Assembly: GCA_033782935.1 (NCBI GenBank)
Contig: JAWQEG010000723.1
Coordinates: 806,001 to 870,000 of the forward strand
DNA length: 64,000 nucleotides
Source: Petrolisthes cinctipes
Taxonomy: Eukaryota; Arthropoda; Malacostraca; Decapoda; Porcellanidae
Direction of reading: 5' to 3'
A program made the translations under genes and the position numbers. Numbering within the stretch: position 1 is the stretch's first letter; every line of letters begins with the position of its first letter. Positions 50,901 through 63,482 of the stretch are shown here, one piece after another. Under the pieces are notes generated by a model, which worked only from the letters and a program-made list of their open reading frames with translations, had not been told where the DNA came from and ran no database searches.

Positions 50901-51108
50901 GTACAGAAGATGCATGCACATATCGACTTTTGGGCACCTAAAAGATCGATTTTCAGTATGTTTTTGGCCTGTATTTTGAAAATACTCTAACACGGAGTAG
51001 GCATGTACAGATACCTTCTGGGACCTCTAAATATCGAATTTTCGGGTGTTTTGGGACTGAATTTGAGATATCGATTTTTTGGCACCTAAAATGTCGATTT
51101 TTAGCATG
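47944..51108. repeat. Higher-order unit H1 (3165 bp)
   Basis: Starts with the A monomer marked by ATTGAAGTTTCGGG. It matches H2 except for 826 extra bases: the stretch 49,281-50,106 and the stretch from 50,107 both correspond to the same place in H2, and both carry CAGCATGTTATGGGCATG. H1 is therefore H2 plus an internal tandem duplication of five monomers, partly altered since. Confidence 0.87.
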
Positions 51109-53447
51109 TTTTTAGCCTATATTTTGAAAATATTCTAGCACTGTGTAGGCATGTACAGATTGCTTCTGGGACCCCAAAATATTGAAGTTTCGGGTGTTTT
51201 GAGCCTGAATTTGAGATATAAACGGGTACAGAAGATACATGCACATATTGACTTTGGGCACCAAAAATATCGATTTTCAGCATGTTTTGGGCCTGAATTT
51301 TGAAAATACTCTAACACGGAGTAGGCATGTACAGATCGCTTCTGGGACCCCAAAATATCGAATTTTCGGGTGTTTAGGGCCTGAATTTGAGATATAAACG
51401 GGTAAAGAAGATACATGCACATATTGACTTTGGGCATCTAAAATATCGATTTTCAGCATGTTTTGGGCCTGTATTTTGAAAATACTCTAACACTGAGTAG
51501 GGATGTACAGATTGCTTCTGGGTCCCCAAAATATTGAATTTTCGGGTGTTTTGAGCCTGAATTTGAGATATAAACGGGTACTGAAGATGCATGCACATAT
51601 CGACTTTTGTGCACTTAAAAGATCGATTTTCAGTATGTTTTGAGCATGTATTTTGAAAATACTCTAACACGGAGTAGGCATGTACAGATCGCTTCTGGGA
51701 CCCCTAAATATCGAATTTTCGGGTGTTTTGGGACTGAATTTGAGATATCGACTTTTTGGCACCTAAAAGATCGATTTTCAGCATGTTTCTAGCCTATATA
51801 TTGAAAATATTCTATAGATTGCTTCTGGGACCCCAAAATATTGAATTTTCGGGTGTTTTGAGCCTGAATTTGAGATATAAACGGGTACAAAAGATACATG
51901 CACATATTGACTTTGGGCATCTAAAATATCGATTTTCAGCATGTTTTGGGCCTGTATTTTGAAAATACTCTAACACTGAGTAGGCATGTACAGATTGCTT
52001 CTGGGACCCCAAAATATTGAATTTTCGGGTGTTTTGAGCCTGAATTTGAGATATAAACGGGTACTGATGATGCATGCACATATCGACTTTTGTGCACCTA
52101 AAAAATCGATTTTCAGTATGTTTTGAGCATGTATTTTGAAAATACTCTAACACGGAGTAGGCATGTACAGATCGCTTCTGGGACCCCAAAATATCGAATT
52201 TTCGGGTGTTTAGGGCCAGAATTTGAGATATAAACGGGTACAGAAGATACATGCACATATCGACTTTTGGGCACCTAAAAGATCGATTTTCAGTATGTTT
52301 TTGGCCTGTATTTTGAAAATACTCTAACACGGAGTAGGCATGTACAGATACCTTCTGGGACCTCTAAATATCGAATTTTCGGGTGTTTTGGGACTGAATT
52401 TGAGATACCGATTTTTTGGCACCTAAAATGTCGATTTTTAGCATATTTTTAGCCTATATTTTGAAAATATTCTAGCACTGTGTAGGCATGTACAGATTGC
52501 TTCTGGGACCCCAAGATATTGAATTTTCGGGTGTTTTGAGCCTGAATTTGAGATATAAACGGGTACAGAAGATACATGGACATATTGACTTTGGGCATCT
52601 AAAATATCGATTTTCAGCATGTTATGGGCATGTATTTTGAAAATACTCTAACACTGAGTAGGCATGTACAGATTGCTTTTGGGACCCCAAAATATTGAAT
52701 TTTCGGGTGTTTTGAGCCTGAATTTGAGATATAAACGGGTACTGAAGATGCATGCACATATCGACTTTTGTTCACCTAAAAGATCGATTTTCAGTATGTT
52801 TTGAGCATGTATTTTGAAAATACTCTAACACGGAGTAGGCATGTACAGATCGCTTCTGGGACGCCTAAATATCGAATTTTCGGGTGTTTTGGGACTGAAT
52901 TTGAGATATCGACTTTTTGGCACCTAAAAGATCGATTTTTAGAATGTTTTTAGCCTATATTTTGAAAATATTCTAGCACTGAGTAGGCATGTTCAGATTG
53001 CTTCTGGGACCCCAAAATATTGAATTTTCGGGTGTTTTGAGCCTGAATTTGAGATATAAACGGGTACAGAAGATACATGCACATATTGACTTTGGGCACC
53101 AAAAATATCGATTTTCAGTATGTTTGGGGCCTGAATTTTGAAAATACTCTAACACGGAGTAGGCATGTACAGATCGCTTCTGGGACCCCAAAATATTGAA
53201 TTTTCGGGTGTTTAGGGCCAGAATTTGAGATATAAACGGGTACAGAAGATGCATGCACATATCGACTTTTGGGCACCTAAAAGATCGATTTTCAGTATGT
53301 TTTTGGCCTGTATTTTGAAAATACTCTAACACGGAGTAGGCATGTACAGATACCTTCTGGGACCTCTAAATATCGACTTTTCGGGTGTTTTGGGACTGAA
53401 TTTGAGATATCGATTTTTTGGCACCTAAAATGTCGATTTTTAGCATG
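51109..53447. repeat. Higher-order unit H2 (2339 bp, 14 monomers)
   Basis: I measured every monomer: 176, 176, 177, 148 / 158, 177, 177, 148 / 176, 177, 148 / 176, 177, 148, which sums to 2339. In types this is A-B-B'-C', A(18-bp deletion)-B'-B-C, A-B'-C', A-B-C. It is the best resolved HOR in the window and the reference for H1, H3 and H4. Confidence 0.92.
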
Positions 53448-55609
53448 TTTTTAGCCTATATTTTGAAAATATTCTAGCACTGTGTAGGCATGTACAGATT
53501 GCTTCTGGGACCCCAAAATATTGAAGTTTCGGGTGTTTTGAGCCTGAATTTGAGATATAAACGGGTACAGAAGATACATGCACATATTGACTTTGGGCAC
53601 CAAAAATATCGATTTTCAGCATGTTTTGGGCCTGAATTTTGAAAATACTCTAACACGGAGTAGGCATGTACAGATCGCTTCTGGGACCCCAAAATATCGA
53701 ATTTTCGGGTGTTTAGGGCCTGAATTTGAGATATAAACGGGTAAAGAAGATACATGCACATATTGACTTTGGGCATCTAAAATATCGATTTTCAGCATGT
53801 TTTGGGCCTGTATTTTGAAAATACTCTAACACTGAGTAGGCATGTACTGATTGCTTCTGGGTCCCCAAAATATTGAATTTTCGGGTGTTTTGAGCCTGAA
53901 TTTGAGATATAAACGGGTACTGAAGATGCATGCACATATCGACTTTTGTGCACTTAAAAGATCGATTTTCAGTATGTTTTGAGCATGTATTTTGAAAATA
54001 CTCTAACACGGAGTAGGCATGTACAGATCGCTTCTGGGACCCCTAAATATCGAATTTTCGGGTGTTTTGGGACTGAATTTAAGATATCGACTTTTTGGCA
54101 CCTAAAAGATCGATTTTCAGCATGTTTCTAGCCTATATTTTGAAAATATTCTATAGATTGCTTCTGGGACCCCAAAATATTGAATTTTCTGGTGTTTTGA
54201 GCCTGAATTTGAGATATAAACGGGTACAAAAGATACATGCACATATTGACTTTGGGCATCTAAAATATCGATTTTCAGCATGTTTTGAGCATGTATTTTG
54301 AAAATACTCTAACACGGAGTAGGCATGTACAGATCGCTTCTGGGACCCCAAAATATCGAATTTTCGGGTGTTTAGGGCCATAATTTGAGATATAAACGGG
54401 TACAGAAGATACATGCACATATCGACTTTTGGGCACCTAAAAGATCGATTTTCAGTATGTTTTTGGCCTGTATTTTGAAAATACTCTAACACGGAGTAGG
54501 CATGTACAGATACCTTCTGGGACCTCTAAATATCGAATTTTCGGGTGTTTTGGGACTGAATTTGAGATACCGATTTTTTGGCACCTAAAATGTCGATTTT
54601 TAGCATATTTTTAGCCTATATTTTGAAAATATTCTAGCACTGTGTAGGCATGTACAGATTGCTTCTGGGACCCCAAGATATTGAATTTTCGGGTGTTTTG
54701 AGCCTGAATTTGAGATATAAACGGGTACAGAAGATACATGCACATATTGACTTTGGGCATCTAAAATATCGATTTTCAGCATGTTATGGGCATGTATTTT
54801 GAAAATACTCTAACACTGAGTAGGCATGTACAGATTGCTTTTGGGACCCCAAAATATTGAATTTTCGGGTGTTTTGAGCCTGAATTTGAGATATAAACGG
54901 GTACTGAAGATGCATGCACATATCGACTTTTGTGCACCTAAAAGATCGATTTTCAGTATGTTTTGAGCATGTATTTTGAAAATACTCTAACACGGAGTAG
55001 GCATGTACAGATCGCTTCTGGGACGCCTAAATATCGAATTTTCGGGTGTTTTGGGACTGAATTTGAGATATCGACTTTTTGGCACCTAAAAGATCGATTT
55101 TTAGAATGTTTTTAGCCTATATTTTGAAAATATTCTAGCACTGAGTAGGCATGTACAGATTGCTTCTGGGACCCCAAAATATTGAATTTTCGGGTGTTTT
55201 GAGCCTGAATTTGAGATATAAACGGGTACAGAAGATACATGCACATATTGACTTTGGGCACCAAAAATATCGATTTTCAGTATGTTTGGGGCCTGAATTT
55301 TGAAAATACTCTAACACGGAGTAGGCATGTACAGATCGCTTCTGGGACCCCAAAATATTGAATTTTCGGGTGTTTAGGGCCAGAATTTGAGATATAAACG
55401 GGTACAGAAGATGCATGCACATATCGACATTTGGGCACCTAAAAGATCGATTTTCAGTATGTTTTTGGCCTGTATTTTGAAAATACTCTAACACGGAGTA
55501 GGCATGTACAGATACCCTCTGGGACCTCTAAATATCGAATTTTCGGGTGTTTTGGGACTGAATTTGAGATATCGATTTTTTGGCACCTAAAATGTCGATT
55601 TTTAGCATG
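53448..55609. repeat. Higher-order unit H3 (2162 bp, 13 monomers)
   Basis: Collinear with H2 but lacks exactly one 177-bp B' monomer (the GATGATGC type) after the 158-bp A unit; at about 54,284 CAGCATG leads straight into TTTTGAGCATG. It shares H2's AAGATACC-type GAGATACCGATTTTTTGG change in the following C unit (about 54,569 here). Confidence 0.9.
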
Positions 55610-57466
55610 TTTTTAGCCTATATTTTGAAAATATTCTAGCACTGTGTAGGCATGTACAGATTGCTTCTGGGACCCCAAAATATTGAAGTTTCGGGTGTTT
55701 TGAGCCTGAATTTGAGATATAAACGGGTACAGAAGATACATGCACATATTGACTTTGGGCACCAAAAATATCGATTTTCAGCATGTTTTGGGCCTGAATT
55801 TTGAAAATACTCTAACACGGAGTAGGCATGTACAGATCGCTTCTGGGACCCCAAAATATCGAATTTTCGGGTGTTTAGGGCCTGAATTTGAGATATAAAC
55901 GGGTAAAGAAGATACATGCACATATTGACTTTGGGCATCTAAAATATAGATTTTCAGCATGTTTTGGGCCTGTATTTTGAAAATACTCTAACACTGAGTA
56001 GGCATGTACAGATTGCTTCTGGGACCCCAAAATATTGAATTTTCGGGTGTTTTGAGCCTGAATTTGAGATATAAACGGGTACTGATGATGCATGCACATA
56101 TCGACTTTTGTGCACCTAAAAAATCGATTTTCAGTATGTTTTGAGCATGTATTTTGAAAATACTCTAACACGGAGTAGGCATGTACAGATCGCTTCTGGG
56201 ACCCCAAAATATCGAATTTTCGGGTGTTTAGGGCCAGAATTTGAGATATAAACGGGTACAGAAGATACATGCACATATCGACTTTTGGGCACCTAAAAGA
56301 TCGATTTTCAGTATGTTTTTGGCCTGTATTTTGAAAATACTCTAACACGGAGTAGGCATGTACAGATACCTTCTGGGACCTCTAAATATCGAATTTTCGG
56401 GTGTTTTGGGACTGAATTTGAGATACCGATTTTTTGGCACCTAAAATGTCGATTTTTAGCATATTTTTAGCCTATATTTTGAAAATATTCTAGCACTGTG
56501 TAGGCATGTACAGATTGCTTCTGGGACCCCAAGATATTGAATTTTCGGGTGTTTTGAGCCTGAATTTGAGATATAAACGGGTACAGAAGATACATGCACA
56601 TATTGACTTTGGGCATCTAAAATATCGATTTTCAGCATGTTATGGGCATGTATTTTGAAAATACTCTAACACTGAGTAGGCATGTACAGATTGCTTTTGG
56701 GACCCGAAAATATTGAATTTTCGGGTGTTTTGAGCCTGAATTTGAGATATAAACGGGTACTGAAGATGCATGCACATATCGACTTTTGTGCACCTAAAAG
56801 ATCGATTTTCAGTATGTTTTGAGCATGTATTTTGAAAATACTCTAACACGGAGTAGGCATGTACAGATCGCTTCTGGGACGCCTAAATATCGAATTTTCG
56901 GGTGTTTTGGGACTGAATTTGAGATATCGACTTTTTGGCACCTAAAAGATCGATTTTTAGAATGTTTTTAGCCTATATTTTGAAAATATTCTAGCACTGA
57001 GTAGGCATGTACAGATTGCTTCTGGGACCCCAAAATATTGAATTTTCGGGTGTTTTGAGCCTGAATTTGAGATATAAACGGGTACAGAAGATACATGCAC
57101 ATATCGACTTTTTGGCACCTAAAAGATCGATTTTCAGCATGTTTTGGGCCTGAATTTTGAAAATACTCTAACACTTAGTAGGCATGTACAGATCGCTTCT
57201 GGGACCCCAAAATATCGAATTTTCGGGTGTTTAGGGCCAGAATTTGATATATAAACGGGTACAGAAGATGCATGCACATATCGACTTTTTGGCACCTAAA
57301 AGATCGATTTTTAGTATGTTTTTGGCCTGTATTTTGAAAATACTCTAACACGGAGTAGGCATGTACAGATACCTTCTGGGACCTCTAAATATCGAATTTT
57401 CGGGTGTTTTGGGACTGAATTTGAGATATCGATTTTTTGGCACCTAAAATGTCGATTTTTAGCATG
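55610..57466. repeat. Higher-order unit H4 (1857 bp, 11 monomers)
   Basis: Collinear with H2 but lacks 483 bp: one B' (177), one C' (148) and the 158-bp A unit. The joint lies in the B' monomer near 55.97-56.15 kb, whose head follows the TCTAAAATATAGATTTTC unit and whose tail has GATGATGC. The final trimer has diverged (CACTTAGTAGG near 57,172 and GATATATAAACGG near 57,247). Confidence 0.88.
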
Positions 57467-58320
57467 TTTTTAGCCTATATTTTGAAAATATTCTAGCACT
57501 GTGTAGGCATGTACAGATTGCTTCTGGGACCCCAAAATATTGAATTTTCGGGTGTTTAGGGCCTGAATTTGAGATATAAACGGGTACAAAAGATACATGC
57601 ACATATTGACTGTGGGCATCTAAAATATCGATTTTCAGCATGTTTTGGGCCTGTATTTTGAAAATACTCTAACACTGAGTAGGCATGTACAGATTGCTTC
57701 TGGGACCCCAAAATATTGAATTTTCGGGTGTTTTGAGCCTGAATTTGAGATATAAACGGGTACTGATGATGCATGCACATATCGACTTTTGTGCACCTAA
57801 AAAATCGATTTTCAGTATGTTTTGAGCATGTATTTTGAAAATACTCTAACACGGAGTAGGCATGTACATATCGCTTCTGGGACCCCAAAATATCGAATTT
57901 TCATGTGTTTAGGGCCAGAATTTGAGATATAAACGGGTACTGAAGATGCATGCACATATCGACTTTTGTGCACCTAAAAGATCGATTTTCAGTATGTTTT
58001 GAGCATGTATTTTGAAAATACTCTAACACGGAGTAGGCATGTACAGATCGCTTCTGGGACCCCTAAATATCGAATTTTCGGGTGTTTTGGGACTGAATTT
58101 GAGATATCGACTTTTTGGCACCTAAAAGATCGATTTTTAGCATGTTTTTAGCCTATATTTTGAAAATATTCTAGCACTGAGTAGGCATGTACAGATTGCT
58201 TCTGGGACCCCAAAATATTGAATTTTCGGGTGTTTTGAGCCTGAATTTGAGATATAAACGGGTACAGAAGATACATGCACATATTGACTTTGGGCATCTA
58301 AAATATCGATTTTCAGCATG
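57467..58320. repeat. Monomers linking H4 to the 1003-bp repeat
   Basis: Begins with an A monomer that would start a fifth H unit but lacks the GAAGTTTC marker and has GTTTAGGGCC. A GATGATGC B' unit follows. Odd states include TGACTGTGGGC (about 57,609) and TTTTCATGTGTTTAGGG (about 57,898). Nothing other than satellite is visible. Confidence 0.82.
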
Positions 58321-59323
58321 TTTTGGGCCTGAATTTTGAAAATACTCTAACACGGAGTAGGCATGTACAGATTGCTTCTGGGACCCCAAAAAATCGAATT
58401 TTCGGGTGTTTAGGGCCAGAATTTGAGATATAAACGGGTACAGAAGATGCATGCACATATCGACTTTTGGGCACATAAAAGATCGATTTTCGGTATGTTT
58501 TTGGCCTGTATTTTGAAAATACTCTTACACGGAGTAGGCATGTACAGATACCTTCTGGGACCTCTAAATATCGAATTTTCGGGTGTTTTGGGACTGAATT
58601 TGAGATATCGATTTTTTGGCACCTAAAATGTCGATTTTTAGCATGTTTTTAGCCTATATTTTGAAAATATTCTAGCACTGTGTAGACATGTACAGATTGC
58701 TTCTGGGACCCCAAAATATTGAATTTTCGGGTGTTTTGAGCCTGAATTTGAGATATAAACGGGTACAGAAGATGCATGCACATATCGACTTTTGTGCACC
58801 TAAAAGATCGATTTTCAGTATGTTTTGAGCATGTATTTTGAAAATACTCTAACACGGAGTAGGCATGTACAGATCGCTTTTGGGACCCCTAAATATCGAA
58901 TTTTCGGGTGTTTTGGGACTGAATTTGATATATCGACTTTTGGGCACCTAAAAGATCGATTTTTAGAATGTTTTTAGCCTATATTTAGAAAATATTCTAG
59001 CACTGAGTAGGCATGTACAGATTGCTTCTGGGACCCCAAAATATTGAATTTTCGGGTGTTTTGAGCCTGAATTTGAGATATAAACGGGTACAGATGATAC
59101 ATGCACATATTGACTTTGGGCACCAAAAATATAGATTTTCAGCATGTTTTGGGCCTGAAATTTGAAAATAATCTAAGACGGAGTAGGCATGTACAGATCG
59201 CTTCTGGGACCCCAAAATATTGAATTTTCGGGTGTTTAGGGCCAGAATTTGAGATATAAACGGGTATAGAAGATGCATGCACATATCGACTTTTGGGCAC
59301 CTAAAAGATCGATTTTCAGTATG
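58321..59323. repeat. 1003-bp higher-order repeat, copy 1 (head divergent)
   Basis: From about 58,471 this matches the next unit at an offset of 1003, sharing GGGCACATAAAAG, TTTTCGGTATG, ACTCTTACACGG, GTAGACATG, TTTGATATATCGAC and TATTTAGAAAATATTC. Its first monomer has an ordinary B head, whereas later copies have a C head. Confidence 0.85.
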
Positions 59324-59500
59324 TTTTTGGCCTGTATTTTGAAAATACTCTAACACGGAGTAGGCATGTACAGATACCTTCTGGGACCTCTAAATATCGA
59401 ATTTTCGGGTGTTTTGGGACTGAATTTGAGATATAAACGGGTACAGAAGATGCATGCACATATCGACTTTTGGGCACATAAAAGATCGATTTTCGGTATG
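59324..59500 (+). repeat. C-head/B-tail hybrid long monomer (177 bp)
   Basis: The head is C (TTTTTGGCCTGTATTTTG, AGATACC, GACCTCTAAAT, TTTTGGGACTG); after GAGATAT it carries the 29-bp segment and B tail ending CACATAAAAG...CGGTATG. It is repeated at 62,479-62,655. It is the reciprocal of the B-head/C-tail form at 28,114-28,261. Confidence 0.9.
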
Positions 59501-60326
59501 TTTTTGGCCTGTATTTTGAAAATACTCTTACACGGAGTAGGCATGTACAGATACCTTCTGGGACCTCTAAATATCGAATTTTCGGGTGTTTTGGGACTGA
59601 ATTTGAGATATCGATTTTTTGGCACCTAAAATGTCGATTTTTAGCATGTTTTTAGCCTATATTTTGAAAATATTCTTGCACTGTGTAGACATGTACAGAT
59701 TGCTTCTGGGACCCCAAAATATTGAATTTTCGGGTGTTTTGAGCCTGAATTTGAGATATAAACGGGTACAGAAGATGCATGCACATATCTTCTTTTGTGC
59801 ACCTAAAAGATCGATTTTCAGTATGTTTTGAGCATGTATTTTGAAAATACTCTAACACGGAGTAGGCATGTACAGATCGCTTTTGGGACCCCTAAATATC
59901 GAATTTTCGGGTGTTTTGGGACTGAATTTGATATATCGACTTTTGGGCACCTAAAAGATCGATTTTTAGAATGTTTTTAGCCTATATTTAGAAAATATTC
60001 TAGCACTGAGTAGGCATGCACAGATTGCTTCTGGGACCCCAAAATATTGAATTTTCGGGTGTTTTGAGCCTGAATTTGAGATATAAACGGGTACAGATGA
60101 TACATGCACATATTGACTTTGGGCACCAAAAATATAGATTTTCAGCATGTTTTGGGCCTGAAATTTGAAAATAATCTAAGACGGAGTAGGCATGTACAGA
60201 TCGCTTCTGGGACCCCAAAGTATTGAATTTTCGGGTGTTTAGGGCCAGAATTTGAGATATAAACGGGTATAGAAGATGCATGCACATATCGACTTTTGGG
60301 CACCTAAAAGATCGATTTTCAGTATG
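59324..60326. repeat. 1003-bp higher-order repeat, copy 2 (six monomers)
   Basis: Measured monomers are 177 (C-head/B-tail hybrid), 148 (C), 177 (A head with B'-like tail), 148 (C'), 176 (A) and 177 (B), total 1003. The A unit has TATTTAGAAAATATTC and CAAAAATATAGATTTTC; the B unit has CTGAAATTTG and AATAATCTAAGACGG. The last five monomers form an 826-bp module that also occurs alone at 61,653-62,478. Confidence 0.92.
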
Positions 60327-60974
60327 TTTTTGGCCTGTATTTTGAAAATACTCTAACACGGAGTAGGCATGTACAGATACCTTCTGGGACCTCTAAATAT
60401 CGAATTTTCGGGTGTTTTGGGACTGAATTTGAGATATCGATTTTTTGGCACCTAAAATGTCGATTTTTAGCATGTTTTTAGCCTATATTTTGAAAATATT
60501 CTAGCACTGTGTAGGCATGTACAGATTGCTTCTGGGACCCCTAAATATCGAATTTTCGGGTGTTTTGGGACTGAATTTGAGATATCGACTTTTTGGCACC
60601 TAAAAGATCGATTTTTAGCATGTTTTTAGCCTATATTTTGAAAATATTCTAGCACTGAGTAGGCATGTACAGATTGCTTCTGGGACCCCAAAATATTGAA
60701 TTTTCGGGTGTTTTGAGCCTGAATTTGAGATATAAACGGGTACAAAAGATACATGCACATATTGACTTTGGGCACCAAAAATATCGATTTTTAGCATGTT
60801 TTGGGCCTGAATTTTGAAAATACTCTAACACGGAGTAGGCATGTACAGATCGCTTCTGGGACCCCAAAATATCGAATTTTCGGGTGTTTAGGGCCTGAAT
60901 TTGAGATATAAACGGGTAAAGAAGATACATGCACATATTGACTTTGGGCATCTAAAATATCGATTTTCAGCATG

Positions 60975-61151
60975 TTTTGGGCCTGTATTTTGAAAATACT
61001 CTAACACTGAGTAGGCATGTACAGATTGCTTCTGGGTCCCCAAAATATTGAATTTTCTGGTGTTTTGAGCCTGAATTTGAGATATAAACTGGTACTGAAG
61101 ATGCATGCACATATCGACTTTTGTGCACCTAAAAGATCGATTTTCAGTATG
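60975..61151 (+). repeat. Type B' long monomer (177 bp), representative
   Basis: B' differs from B by a TTTTGGGCCTGTATTTTG start, ACACTGAG for ACACGGAG, AGATTGC for AGATCGC, GTTTTGAGCC for GTTTAGGGCC, and a diagnostic GTACTGAAGATGCATGCAC and CTTTTGTGCACC in its second half. It nearly always precedes C'. This copy carries extra private changes (GGGTCCCC, TTTTCTGG, AAACTGG). An internal subfamily has GATGATGC instead of GAAGATGC. Confidence 0.88.
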
Positions 61152-61299
61152 TTTTGAGCATGTATTTTGAAAATACTCTAACACAGAGTAGGCATGTACA
61201 GATCGCTTCTGGGACCCCTAAATATCGAATTTTCGGGTGTTTTGGGACTGAATTTGAGATATCGACTTTTTGGCACCTAAAAGATCGATTATTAGCATG
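61152..61299 (+). repeat. Type C' short monomer (148 bp), representative
   Basis: C' starts TTTTGAGCATGTATTTTG, has CAGATCGCTTCTGG and GACCCCTAAATATCG, TGTTTTGGGACTG and GAGATATCGACTTTTTGGC, and ends GATCGATTTTTAGCATG. It lacks the 29-bp long-class segment in the same way as C, with the same junction bases, suggesting one ancestral deletion followed by divergence. Confidence 0.88.
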
Positions 61300-61652
61300 T
61301 TTTTAGCCTATATTTAGAAAATATTCTAGCACTGAGTAGGCATGTACAGATTGCTTCTGGGACCCCAAAATATTGAATTTTCGGGTGTTTTGAGCCTGAA
61401 TTTGAGATATAAACGGGTACAGAAGATACATGCACATATTGACTTTGGGCACCAAAAATATCGATTTTCAACATGTTTTGGGCCTGAATTTTGAAAATAC
61501 TCTAACACGGAGTAGGCATGTACAGATCGCTTCTGGGACCCCAAAATATCGAATTTTCGGGTGTTAAGGGCCAGAATTTGAGATATAAACGGGTACAGAA
61601 GATGCATGCACATATCGACTTTTGGGCACCTAAAAGATCGATTTTCAGTATG

Positions 61653-62478
61653 TTTTTGGCCTGTATTTTGAAAATACTCTAACACGGAGTAGGCATGTAC
61701 AGATTCCTTCTGGGACCTCTAAATATCGAATTTTCGGGTGTTTTGGGACTGAATTTGAGATATCGATTTTTTGGCACCTAAAATGTCGATTTTTAGCATG
61801 TTTTTAGCCTATATTTTGAAAATATTCTAGCACTGTGTAGGCATGTACAGATTGCTTCTGGGACCCCAAAATATTGAATTTTCGGGTGTTTTGAGCCTGA
61901 ATTTGAGATATAAACGGGTACAGAAGATGCATGCACATATCGACTTTTGTGCACCTAAAAGATCGATTTTCAGTATGTTTTGAGCATGTATTTTGAAAAT
62001 ACTCTAACACGGAGTAGGCATGTACAGATCGCTTTTGGGACCCCTAAATATCGAATTTTCGGGTGTTTTAGGACTGAATTTGATATATCGACTTTTGGGC
62101 ACCTAAAAGATCGATTTTTAGAATGTTTTTAGCCTATATTTAGAAAATATTCTAGCACTGAGTAGGCATGTACAGATTGCTTCTGGGACCCCAAAATATT
62201 GAATTTTCGGGTGTTTTGAGCCTGAATTTGAGATATAAACGGGTACAGATGATACATGCACATATTGACTTTGGGCACCAAAAATATAGATTTTCAGCAT
62301 GTTTTGGGCCTGAAATTTGAAAATAATCTAAGACGGAGTAGGCATGTACAGATCGCTTCTGGGACCCCAAAATATTGAATTTTCGGGTGTTTAGGGCCAG
62401 AATTTGAGATATAAACGGGTATAGAAGATGCATGCACATATCGACTTTTGGGCACCTAAAAGATCGATTTTCAGTATG
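61653..62478. repeat. 826-bp five-monomer module
   Basis: Units of 148, 177, 148, 176 and 177 bp match 59,501-60,326 in order and in rare markers, but the hybrid monomer that precedes them in the 1003-bp unit is absent here. The C' unit has TTTTAGGACTG, a private change. Confidence 0.88.
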
Positions 62479-63482
62479 TTTTTGGCCTGTATTTTGAAAA
62501 TACTCTAACACGGAGTAGGCATGTACAGATACCTTCTGGGACCTCTAAATATCGAATTTTCGGGTGTTTTGGGACTGAATTTGAGATATAAACGGGTACA
62601 GAAGATGCATGCACATATCGACTTTTGGGCACATAAAAGATCGATTTTCGGTATGTTTTTGGCCTGTATTTTGAAAATACTCTTACACGGAGTAGGCATG
62701 TACAGATACCTTCTGGGACCTCTAAATATCGAATTTTCGGGTGTTTTGGGACTGAATTTGAGATATCGATTTTTTGGCACCTAAAATGTCGATTTTTAGC
62801 ATGTTTTTAGCCTATATTTTGAAAATATTCTTGCACTGTGTAGACATGTACAGATTGCTTCTGGGACCCCAAAATATTGAATTTTCGGGTGTTTTGAGCC
62901 TGAATTTGAGATATAAACGGGTACAGAAGATGCATGCACATATCGACTTTTGTGCACCTAAAAGATCGATTTTCAGTATGTTTTGAGCATGTATTTTGAA
63001 AATACTCTAACACGGAGTAGGCATGTACAGATCGCTTTTGGGACCCCTAAATATCGAATTTTCGGGTGTTTTGGGACTGAATTTGATATATCGACTTTTG
63101 GGCACCTAAAAGATCGATTTTTAGAATGTTTTTAGCCTATATTTAGAAAATATTCTAGCACTGAGTAGGCATGTACAGATTGCTTCTGGGACCCAAAAAA
63201 TATTGAATTTTCGGGTGTTTTGAGCCTGAATTTGAGATATAAACGGGTACAGATGATACATGCACATATTGACTTTGGGCACCAAAAATATAGATTTTCA
63301 GCATGTTTTGGGCCTGAAATTTGAAAATAATCTAAGACGGAGTAGGCATGTACAGATCGCTTCTGGGACCCCAAAATATTGAATTTTCGGGTGTTTAGGG
63401 CCAGAATTTGAGATATAAACGGGTATAGAAGATGCATGCACATATCGACTTTTGGGCACCTAAAAGATCGATTTTCAGTATG
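62479..63482. repeat. 1003-bp higher-order repeat, copy 3 (1004 bp)
   Basis: Matches 59,324-60,326 at offset 3155. One extra base in GGGACCCAAAAAATATTG (about 63,190) makes it 1004 bp. The sequence of hybrid, C, A, C', A and B monomers and all diagnostic markers are the same. Confidence 0.9.

Larger units (their letters stand above)
60327..61652. repeat. Spacer of ordinary monomers between 1003-bp units
   Basis: Measured units are 148 (C), 148 (C-like short with A head), 176 (A), 176 (B), 177 (B'), 148 (C'), 176 (A), 177 (B). Two short monomers in a row (60,327-60,622) are unusual. The first part recurs from 63,483 (offset 3156), so the 1003-bp unit plus this spacer and the 826-bp module form a 3.15-kb super-repeat. 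Confidence 0.88.
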
